Shown piece after piece: positions 34,656 to 41,279 of a stretch of DNA of 64,000 nucleotides; positions within the stretch are counted from its first letter, which is position 1, and each line of letters opens with the position of its first letter. Position numbers and translations under genes: made by a program. This DNA comes from QGON01 sp963691905. Lineage in GTDB: Bacteria; Pseudomonadota; Gammaproteobacteria; Chromatiales; Chromatiaceae. A model generated the notes under the pieces. The model did not search any database, was not told the DNA's origin, and saw nothing but the letters and a program-made list of their open reading frames with translations. The stretch spans positions 1,488,001 through 1,552,000 of the forward strand of contig OY829894.1 of NCBI GenBank assembly GCA_963691905.1. Reading direction: 5' to 3'.

Positions 34656-34679
34656 CTCTATTCTCTCTCCCCTACCCGC

Positions 34680-34832
34680 TCAACCCGCAGGGGTCAGGTC
34701 AGCATTCAGGGGCAGTCCCTGCATGTTCATGATCAGATGATCCAGGCCGTAGAATGCAACAAGGGAGATGGCCAGTGCAGCAATCCAGATGACCAGCAGT
34801 GCCGCACCACCAATTTTATTTTCTTCACTCAT
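34680..34832 (-). CDS. Single-helix membrane peptide of the bd-like complex (50 residues)
   Basis: This short protein starts at the ATG at 34832 (MSEENKIGGAALLVIWIAAL) with GGGGTGG-type purine-rich sequence upstream, and has one helix (about residues 8-30). It precedes the CydA-like gene by 24 nt. Size, position and topology recall small subunits such as CydX or CcoQ that stabilise terminal oxidases. The analogy is inference. Confidence 0.75.
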   Translation of the reverse strand: MSEENKIGGAALLVIWIAALAISLVAFYGLDHLIMNMQGLPLNADLTPAG

Positions 34833-34843
34833 TTTTCCACCCC

Positions 34844-35011
34844 TTAACCGTGATGCACTGTGACGCCGCCCGAGTAGATCAGCAACCAGTAGAAAAACAG
34901 CAGGATACCGATCAGCACCCCAACAAACAGCTTCGGCCCCCAATTGGAGTGCCCGGACACCTCTGTGCCCTCCTTTCTTTCAGACTCGTTGATTTTCTCT
35001 GGATCGGACAT
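34844..35011 (-). CDS. Single-helix membrane peptide, first gene of the bd-like operon (55 residues)
   Basis: This peptide starts MSDPEKINESERKEGTEVSG, a hydrophilic charged tail, followed by a helix at about residues 28-47 (FVGVLIGILLFFYWLLIY) and a short HH-containing end. I chose the ATG at 35011 because the predicted sigma-54 transcription start lies at about 35052, so longer frames would begin outside the transcript. It precedes the 50-residue peptide by 11 nt. A small accessory subunit of the cytochrome complex is likely. Confidence 0.72.
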   Translation of the reverse strand: MSDPEKINESERKEGTEVSGHSNWGPKLFVGVLIGILLFFYWLLIYSGGVTVHHG

Positions 35012-35063
35012 TAGCTGCACCTTTGGCCGCGATTGATGAAAAGTGCTTATTCCAGGCACTGAG

Positions 35064-35079
35064 TGCAAAATCCAGGCCA
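35064..35079 (-). promoter_or_regulatory. Sigma-54 promoter of the leftward bd-like operon
   Basis: On the minus strand it reads TGGCCTGGATTTTGCA: TGGC at -24, TTGCA at -12, with GG and GC doublets 12 nt apart. The predicted start is about 40 nt upstream of the first small gene. Confidence 0.75.
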
Positions 35080-35500
35080 AGTGACCATTACAAGCCGAAC
35101 CGATAACGGCCCGGACTTACCTTGCAGAGTCATACAACCCTAATCCCTTGTATTCATTCCATGAATCGGCGGTCAGTGGCCAAAAGCCACCCATAGAGAC
35201 CGCTTCGTTTTCTACTATTTCCATTAAGGCGTCTCACAAACCAACCTGAACATTTCTTTCACTCAATAAAACCGGTATGTACCATTCGTTTCAACCCCCC
35301 CCTCATGCGTATTCTCCAGTCCTACATTCTTTTTCTCCCCCGCTTAAAACCAATATGGAACAGGGGATATCACCCAGAACAGCACAAAACGTTCAATCAT
35401 GTCTGCGTTATTAGACCTATTTGAACGTATCGTTTAAATCTTCATTTTTCATCCATCACAATTCCAGCGCCAAGTCAGGCAGTTAAGGACCGGCTCGTGT
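35080..35500. promoter_or_regulatory. Shared control region between the two divergent operons
   Basis: No gene is seen in this stretch between two outward-facing sigma-54 promoters. Candidate activator sites are the inverted repeats ACGTTCAA (35389-35396) with TTGAACGT (35421-35428), and TTCATTCCATGAA (35153-35165). The first pair resembles the spaced dyads bound by NtrC-family proteins. The 35200-35350 part is pyrimidine-rich and without structure. Confidence 0.55.
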
Positions 35501-35516
35501 TGGTACAGCTCTTGCT
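35501..35516 (+). promoter_or_regulatory. Sigma-54 promoter of the rightward tetrapyrrole/regulator operon
   Basis: TGGTACAGCTCTTGCT fits TGGYAC-N5-TTGCW, with GG and GC doublets exactly 12 nt apart. The predicted start is near 35527, which rules out the TTG at 35517 and supports the ATG at 35553 for the HEAT-repeat gene. Confidence 0.8.
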
Positions 35517-35552
35517 TTGCATAGGGGGATCTCCATCCCAGACGGGTATTCG

Positions 35553-37988
35553 ATGAATATGAAAGAAAAGACCGAACAGTCTCTGACAGACCTTCTTAAG
35601 ACAGGCGATGAGGCGGACCGCTGCTACGCTGCCCGCACCCTGGGAACCCTGGGCAGCAGAAGTGCTGTGGAGGCCCTGATCGAGCAGCTGACGGATGAGG
35701 ATATAGATGCCTGCGTGGATGCCGCCGAGGCATTGGGAAGGATCGGTGACCTGCAGGCTGTACCTGCACTGATCAAATCTCTCGAGAACGAAGAGAGTGG
35801 AGAGGTCTGTACCGCCGTGACCGTTGCCCTGGGCCAACTCGGCACGGAGGATGCGATCACCATCCTGAAAAAGGTTGCGGTAGATCGACCCGAAAGAATC
35901 GAATGGGAAGACGATTGGGATAGATGGTGGGACATACAACTCGCAGCGGTAGATGCCTTGGGAAAATTCGGTGTCGAAGATGCCACCAGTACCCTGCTGC
36001 AGATCTTGGAGGACGAAATATCCCAGGATATCGACCCGGAAATTTTCGCTGCCCTGGCCAATATCAAAGAGAGCGGCATCACCGCACTACTCGAACTGTT
36101 GGAGAACGGCTCCATCATGCAACGCCGCCGAGCCGCCCGTGCATTGGGACATTCAGGTAACCCCGAGGTGACCAAACCCCTGGGGCAGGCCCTGCGCGAC
36201 GAATCACCGGAAGTCCGTGCGGCCGTTGCCACAGCCTTGGCAGATATCGATGCCCATCGTTATCTGCCCGCTCTGCTCCTGCTGCTGCGCGACCCTGAAG
36301 ACGATGTTCGCTCTGCGTCCATAGAAGCCTGCAACCGTCTGATGAAATCCAGCTCTGCCGATAACGACATTATCGCCGAGATCACTCCCCTGCTCAGCGA
36401 CCCCAGCAGTCTGGTACGTGCAATCGTTGCCACCACCTTGGGCAGTTTGATCCAGCCCCGATCCCTGGATGAAGAGAGCCTCGCTGCGGTGGCGGACTCA
36501 CTCACGGACAAAATCTATGACACTGCAGCGTCTGCCTGTGACCTTTTGGGTGTCAATGGAGACCCGGCTTCGCTGGACACGCTTATCGCCACCGTGCGTA
36601 ACAAAAATATATACAGCATGGTTCGACGACAGGCCACCCTTGCCATAGGCCGTATCGGCATACTCAACGCCGACACCATCGATCTGCTCAAGGAGGCGAT
36701 CGCCGACAAGGAACAACCGGTACGCCTTGCCGCCCTCGACGCCTTGACGGCGCTCGAAGCCGTTCCTGCAACTGAGGAAGAGACATCAGAATCGTTGCAA
36801 CGTCCCCTCGACATCGTGCTTGCTGCCATCGCCGGCGAACTGGAACTTTCACCGCAGGAAACACCGCAAAAGGTCAGTCAGGCGGTGGAGTTCGATCCCA
36901 CTCCAATAAAAGAGCAGCATCGCAAAGCTGAAGACACCACAACCGAGACGCCCGAGACTCAGAATGCGGAGACGGGATCCGAGTTGGCAGAAGGCGAATC
37001 CCTGGTACTGCCGGAGACCCCTGGCCGCGTTGTGGAACCTGGCGAAGTGAATGCCGCAGTCTCCACCCTCGATGCCATCGCCCTGAACAATGCGGAGGTT
37101 GCCTTCGGAGTCCACGAGGCGTTGCCGGAACCCGAGGTCGAAGTCGAGATCGAACAGGAGATCGAGGATTTCCTTGAGGTCGTGGAAGAGAACAAGCGCA
37201 TCGGCGAACGGATGACCCGCGGCCGTCGCAAGATCAGCATCGAAGACGATGTCCGCCGCCTCGGTGTGCGCGTGCTCATCGGTAATACCGACGATGCCTC
37301 AGTAGCAGGACTGATCCAGGCCCTCAACGCGGATGATGGCGTACTGCGTTATGAAGCCGCACTGGCCATCGCGGAAACCGCACGCCTGCATCCCGGACTG
37401 CCAAGCCTGATGAATGCCTTCGGCTCCCTGACAACCCAGCTGGGCCTTGGCAACGAAGACCAAAGGGTGGCCTGTGCCCGCGCAATGGGTCTGCTGCACA
37501 ACAAGGCAGCCATGCTGCCTCTACTTGACGTCATGAATGACCCACAGACTACCTTGCGTGCCGAGGCCATCTCCGCTTTGGTTGAATTGAGCATCAACGG
37601 TGACGACCCCGACAAAGCCGGCCACATGGTGATCAAACCCGTCTCCCCCAAAACCATCCTGCGCAAACTCAGCAGTGCTCTGGAGGATTCGGAATTCAAT
37701 GTGCGGATGGCTGCGGCCAAAGGCATCATTCAGTTACTGAATCTTGAGGGACTTGGCGAGTCCAAAACCGAAATAGTGGAGCAGTTGATCGACACAGGTT
37801 TTCTCGGTGCCGGAGCCCAAGCCCGGAATATCGGCAAACTGCTGCGTTCCATCGATATCCAAGGTAGCGCCGAGAGGCTGCTCAGCCAACTGGAAACTGT
37901 CGATTCAAGTGCTGAACGCCGGTTTGTCATCGAGATGCTCGAAGAGCTGTTTATTTCCACCAACGACCGGTCGCAACAGGCGGCTTGA
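35553..37988 (+). CDS. HEAT-repeat protein (811 residues)
   Basis: This large cytoplasmic protein consists of PBS-lyase-type HEAT repeats. About ten repeats fill residues 5-400 (pattern CYAARTLGTLGSRSAVEALI; DACVDAAEALGRIGDLQAVP). An acidic linker (about 420-560) follows, then four or five further repeats (about 580-790). HEAT repeats bind partner proteins. The PBS-lyase subtype is known from phycobilin lyases, which hints at tetrapyrrole chemistry but proves nothing. It is the first gene after the rightward sigma-54 promoter. I chose the ATG at 35553 on promoter position; 35559 is an alternative. Confidence 0.85.
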   Translation: MNMKEKTEQSLTDLLKTGDEADRCYAARTLGTLGSRSAVEALIEQLTDEDIDACVDAAEALGRIGDLQAVPALIKSLENEESGEVCTAVTVALGQLGTEDAITILKKVAVDRPERIEWEDDWDRWWDIQLAAVDALGKFGVEDATSTLLQILEDEISQDIDPEIFAALANIKESGITALLELLENGSIMQRRRAARALGHSGNPEVTKPLGQALRDESPEVRAAVATALADIDAHRYLPALLLLLRDPEDDVRSASIEACNRLMKSSSADNDIIAEITPLLSDPSSLVRAIVATTLGSLIQPRSLDEESLAAVADSLTDKIYDTAASACDLLGVNGDPASLDTLIATVRNKNIYSMVRRQATLAIGRIGILNADTIDLLKEAIADKEQPVRLAALDALTALEAVPATEEETSESLQRPLDIVLAAIAGELELSPQETPQKVSQAVEFDPTPIKEQHRKAEDTTTETPETQNAETGSELAEGESLVLPETPGRVVEPGEVNAAVSTLDAIALNNAEVAFGVHEALPEPEVEVEIEQEIEDFLEVVEENKRIGERMTRGRRKISIEDDVRRLGVRVLIGNTDDASVAGLIQALNADDGVLRYEAALAIAETARLHPGLPSLMNAFGSLTTQLGLGNEDQRVACARAMGLLHNKAAMLPLLDVMNDPQTTLRAEAISALVELSINGDDPDKAGHMVIKPVSPKTILRKLSSALEDSEFNVRMAAAKGIIQLLNLEGLGESKTEIVEQLIDTGFLGAGAQARNIGKLLRSIDIQGSAERLLSQLETVDSSAERRFVIEMLEELFISTNDRSQQAA

Positions 37989-38057
37989 GTTGAGTTGCAT
38001 TTTTTCCATCACACCGAGTTATGTCACATCGCTGTTAACACTAGGAGAGTCAGCAAA

Positions 38058-38789
38058 ATGAAGAAGTTGATCATCGCCCTCAGTCTGGCCGGCCTCTGCG
38101 CCCTGCCTGTCGCTGGTCAGGCCGCTAAATACAAAGAGGTCTCCGTCAGCAACGGCGGCACCATCACCGGCAAGGTAAGTTTTGCCGGCAAGGACAAAGC
38201 GCCCAAAACCTACAAGATTTCCAAAGACAATGATGTCTGTGGCAGAGGCACCCGCGAAATCGACTACGTTCGAGTCAACAATGGCTTACTGATGGACACA
38301 GTTGTCTATCTGGACAAGGTCAAAACAGGCAAAGCCTTCGACGCCTCGATTTCCAATGCAGTCCTGGATCAGAAAGGTTGTGAGTTCAAGCCCTTTCTGC
38401 AGGTAATGAAGAACGAAACCAAGATCGCAGCCGTCAATCAGGATCCTATCCTGCATAATATCCACACCTACGAGATCATCGGACGCACCAAGAAGACTGT
38501 CTTCAACGTAAGTCAGCCCGAGCCCAACACCGTCACCAAAACGGTCAAGCTGAAACGCGGATCCGCCATGAAGGTGGAGTGTGATGCCCATGATTTCATG
38601 CACGGTTTCGTCTTCGTCGCCAAGAACCCCTACTACGCCATGGTGGCGGAGGACGGCACTTTCAGCATCGACAATGTACCCCCGGGCAAATACACCATCA
38701 AGGCCTGGCACGGCACCCTGAAGGACCAGAAATCCAAGGTTGAGGTTGCCGCAGGCGGCACCGCCAACGTGGACTTCACCTTCAAGTAA
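38058..38789 (+). CDS. Periplasmic cupredoxin-like protein with carboxypeptidase-regulatory-like domain
   Basis: This is a 243-residue secreted protein with a signal peptide (MKKLIIALSLAGLCALPVAG, cleavage after QAA). The central part resembles methylamine-utilisation/plastocyanin-like proteins: a His pair LHNIHTYE, and VECDAHDFMHGFVFVA, where Cys, His and Met are spaced like a type 1 copper site. The C-terminal 60 residues (YAMVAEDGTFSIDNVPPGKY) form a CarboxypepD_reg-like beta domain. The ATG at 38058 has AGGAGAG upstream. It could be the periplasmic electron partner of the cytochrome complex, with copper supplied by the Sco-like protein. Confidence 0.78.
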   Translation: MKKLIIALSLAGLCALPVAGQAAKYKEVSVSNGGTITGKVSFAGKDKAPKTYKISKDNDVCGRGTREIDYVRVNNGLLMDTVVYLDKVKTGKAFDASISNAVLDQKGCEFKPFLQVMKNETKIAAVNQDPILHNIHTYEIIGRTKKTVFNVSQPEPNTVTKTVKLKRGSAMKVECDAHDFMHGFVFVAKNPYYAMVAEDGTFSIDNVPPGKYTIKAWHGTLKDQKSKVEVAAGGTANVDFTFK

Positions 38790-38796
38790 AACCCTG

Positions 38797-38832
38797 GGGA
38801 GACTGTCGGATAGCCTATTCCGGCAGTCTCCC
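38797..38832 (+). other. Strong hairpin downstream of the cupredoxin-like gene
   Basis: A 14-bp stem (GGGAGACTGTCGGA pairing TCCGGCAGTCTCCC, one G-T wobble) with an 8-nt loop lies 8 nt past the stop. No T-tract follows, so it probably protects or processes the mRNA, or attenuates transcription, rather than terminating it. Confidence 0.6.
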
Positions 38833-38846
38833 ATGGAGACCGGACT

Positions 38847-38963
38847 ATGATATTTTCAAAACGGCTGAACCTGGCGCCGCTCGACTATCTCGCCATCGTC
38901 GCCGGGATCATCAATGCATTGGTGATCGGAGCCATCGTCGTCTACTGGTTTCTTAATAACTGA
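38847..38963 (+). CDS. 38-residue single-helix membrane peptide
   Basis: The frame runs from ATG at 38847 to TGA at 38963 and encodes MIFSKRLNLAPLDYLAIVAG then IINALVIGAIVVYWFLNN. It is a basic cytoplasmic start plus one strong helix. GGAGACCGG lies just upstream. Its position inside the operon and its topology are like the two small peptides of the divergent operon, so it may be a further small subunit. Confidence 0.6.
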   Translation: MIFSKRLNLAPLDYLAIVAGIINALVIGAIVVYWFLNN

Positions 38964-38965
38964 AG

Positions 38966-39031
38966 GTGGCAGGTTACAGGTGACAGGCAACACGTCTGAA
39001 TCCTGCGGCCTGTAACCTGTAACCTGCCTCC
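38966..39031. repeat. Palindromic repeat with GGTTACAGG / CCTGTAACC units
   Basis: GGCAGGTTACAGGTGACAGG on the left pairs with CCTGTAACC-AACCTGCC units on the right, directly before the stress-protein gene. Related units occur at 43318-43345 and 43495-43548. Confidence 0.65.
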
Positions 39032-39040
39032 TTTTTATCT

Positions 39041-41266
39041 ATGTCCGCACAAACTCAAGCCAGCTCCTCTGCACCAGTAACATTGCCCACCTACGACTCC
39101 ATCCTCCTCGCGGTGGACTCTTCCGATCATTCAAACCGCAGCATCACCGAGGCAGTCAATCTGGCTGGCATCTGGAACAGCGCCCTGACCGCTGCCCACG
39201 TCTATGCGGCAAAACTGCACGATGTACGTTTCCGCCAGATGGAGGGGGGACTGCCGGAACAGTTTCGTGAAGAAGAGGAGTTGGAGCGCCAGCGGGACGT
39301 GCATGACGACCTGATCACACGTGGCCTCTCTATCATCACCGACTCTTACATGGATCAGGTGGAAAAGGAGACGTCACAACAGAACATCGAACTCAAACGC
39401 CGCGCCCTGGAAGGCAAGAACTACCGGGAACTGGCACGTGAGACCAACAGCGGAGACTACGATCTGCTGGTAATGGGTGCACTGGGCCTGGGCGCCGTCA
39501 GAGGCAGCCGACTCGGCACTGTTTGCCAGCGCGTCGCAAGACGCTGCGACATCGACATGCTGGTCATCAAGGATCCTCAAAAGTCCATCAAAAATGGCCC
39601 CATTGTGGTCGCGGTGGACGGGTCCAGCCACGCCTACGGCGGGCTGCTCACCGCCCTCGCGTTGGGCAAGAAGTGGGACGTCCCCGTGAAGGTGATCTCC
39701 GCCTTCGATCCCTATTATCACTACGTCGCCTTCAATCGTATCGCCGGCGTGCTCTCCGAGGAGGCGGGCAAGGTGTTCCGTTTCCAGGAGCAGGAGAAAC
39801 TGCACGAAGAGATCATCGATTCCGGTCTGGCGAAGATCTACCAGGGTCATCTCGAAGTGGCGCAAAATATCGCTGCCGACCAGGGCATGCCGGTGGAAAT
39901 CAAACTGCTCGATGGCAAGCCGCACGATGTCATCAGCCGTTATCTGAAGCTGGAACAACCCTCACTGCTGGTGATCGGCAAGCTCGGCATCCACGCCGAC
40001 GACGAACTCGATATCGGCGGCAATGCCGAGGCCCTGCTCAGCGACGTGGATTGCGCGGTATTATTGAGCCAGCGGGAGTACCGCCCGCCGGTGGAAAGCA
40101 TCGCCGAGGTCACCACCTCATGGACCAACGAGGCAGAGGTTCGCATGGAGCGGGTTCCCTCCTTCGTGCGCAACATGGCGCGCATGGCGATCCTGCGCTA
40201 TGCACAGGAACACGGCCATACGGTCATCACCGAAAGCATCGTCGAAGAGGCTACCGCCCAGTTGATGCCGGGACACGCCGAACAGGCGATGTCCGAGATC
40301 GTCGAGGCCTACGACAATGGTGAGCTGAAACGCAAACCCTCTGCAGAAGAGGCCATGCGCTGGGATGAAGCGGCCAAACAACTGCTGCTCACGGTGGACG
40401 ACCTCAGTCTGCGGGGCAACCTGAGCATGCGGGCAGAGAAGAAAGCACGGGCCACCGGCCTGCGTATCGTCTCCACAGAACACATCGAGCCGTTTCTTGA
40501 TAAGGACTTTGATGAGGGCCGAGGGCCAAGGGCCGAGGGCCAAGGAAAAGAACGCTCTGCCTCGGCCCTTGGCCCTGATTCCTCGGCCCTGATACATTGG
40601 CAGGCAGCCGCCCTTGCCCGTCTGATGCGGGTCCCAGAGGGTTTCATGCGGGATTCATCAAAACAGCGCATCGAAGCCTATGCCAGTGACCAGGGACTCA
40701 GTGAGATCTCCCTGCAAACCGCCGAAGCGGGGCTGGCCAAGGCCCGGGATGCCATGGCGTCAGCCATGCAAGGCGATGCTCAACCCTCGACCCCGGCGGC
40801 AGAGAAAAAGAGCGCCTGCCCCTTTGCCGAACTGGTGCAGCCCGCACCTCAACCAACTCCCTCCCCTGAACACAGGCTGGATTGGGACAGCGATGCTAAG
40901 GCGATGCTTGCCAACGTCCCTGCCGGTTATTGCCGCGATATGACGGTGAAGGCTGCTGAGACCATTGCCGGTCAGAGCGACATAAAACAGATCGACGCCG
41001 ACTTCCTGGGCCAGGTCATGCAGACCTTCACCCAAGGTTCAGCAACCGTAGAGGAGACAATGCCCTGGAACGAAGATGCCCGTGAGCGCATCGCCAAGGC
41101 ACCTGAGATGGTTCAGGGCATGCTGGTGAAAGAGATCGAGGGTTGGACCCGGCGGCAGGGGCTCGACTCGGTCGATCACGATGCGGTGGACGCAGTGAAG
41201 GCAGAGTGGGCCGAACGTGGCGTATTCCACCTTGATCCCAGCGACCCCCGCAACGGGAACACCTGA
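39041..41266 (+). CDS. Universal stress protein (two UspA domains) fused to five PCP_red-like repeats
   Basis: This is a 741-residue cytoplasmic protein. Residues about 15-185 and 190-345 are UspA-like nucleotide-binding folds (SILLAVDSSDHSNRSITEAV; GPIVVAVDGSSHAYGGLL). From about 365 to the end come five short helical repeats of the PCP_red type, each starting with W-x-x-x-A and containing a Pro-Phe/Gly-Phe turn: SWTNEAEVRMERVPSFV, MRWDEAAKQ, IHWQAAALARLMRVPEGFM, LDWDSDAKAMLANVPAGYC and MPWNEDARERIAKAPEMV. PCP_red is known from the C-terminus of protochlorophyllide reductase subunit B. A tetrapyrrole-related role is inferred. A palindromic repeat lies in frame at 40514-40593. Confidence 0.8.
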   Translation: MSAQTQASSSAPVTLPTYDSILLAVDSSDHSNRSITEAVNLAGIWNSALTAAHVYAAKLHDVRFRQMEGGLPEQFREEEELERQRDVHDDLITRGLSIITDSYMDQVEKETSQQNIELKRRALEGKNYRELARETNSGDYDLLVMGALGLGAVRGSRLGTVCQRVARRCDIDMLVIKDPQKSIKNGPIVVAVDGSSHAYGGLLTALALGKKWDVPVKVISAFDPYYHYVAFNRIAGVLSEEAGKVFRFQEQEKLHEEIIDSGLAKIYQGHLEVAQNIAADQGMPVEIKLLDGKPHDVISRYLKLEQPSLLVIGKLGIHADDELDIGGNAEALLSDVDCAVLLSQREYRPPVESIAEVTTSWTNEAEVRMERVPSFVRNMARMAILRYAQEHGHTVITESIVEEATAQLMPGHAEQAMSEIVEAYDNGELKRKPSAEEAMRWDEAAKQLLLTVDDLSLRGNLSMRAEKKARATGLRIVSTEHIEPFLDKDFDEGRGPRAEGQGKERSASALGPDSSALIHWQAAALARLMRVPEGFMRDSSKQRIEAYASDQGLSEISLQTAEAGLAKARDAMASAMQGDAQPSTPAAEKKSACPFAELVQPAPQPTPSPEHRLDWDSDAKAMLANVPAGYCRDMTVKAAETIAGQSDIKQIDADFLGQVMQTFTQGSATVEETMPWNEDARERIAKAPEMVQGMLVKEIEGWTRRQGLDSVDHDAVDAVKAEWAERGVFHLDPSDPRNGNT
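40514..40593 (+). repeat. In-frame palindromic repeat inside the stress-protein gene
   Basis: Tandem GGGCCGAGGGCCAA units (40514-40545) face inverted units CCTCGGCCCTTGGCCC and CCTCGGCCC (40560-40593). The insert encodes a Gly/Arg/Glu/Ala-rich linker between PCP_red-like repeats 2 and 3 and keeps the frame open. Confidence 0.75.
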
Positions 41267-41279
41267 CCGGGCTACCTCT

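Noticed and set aside
35517..35552. Upstream TTG start for the HEAT-repeat gene
   Set aside because: It lies immediately after the -12 box of the sigma-54 promoter, before the predicted transcription start, so it would not be in the mRNA.
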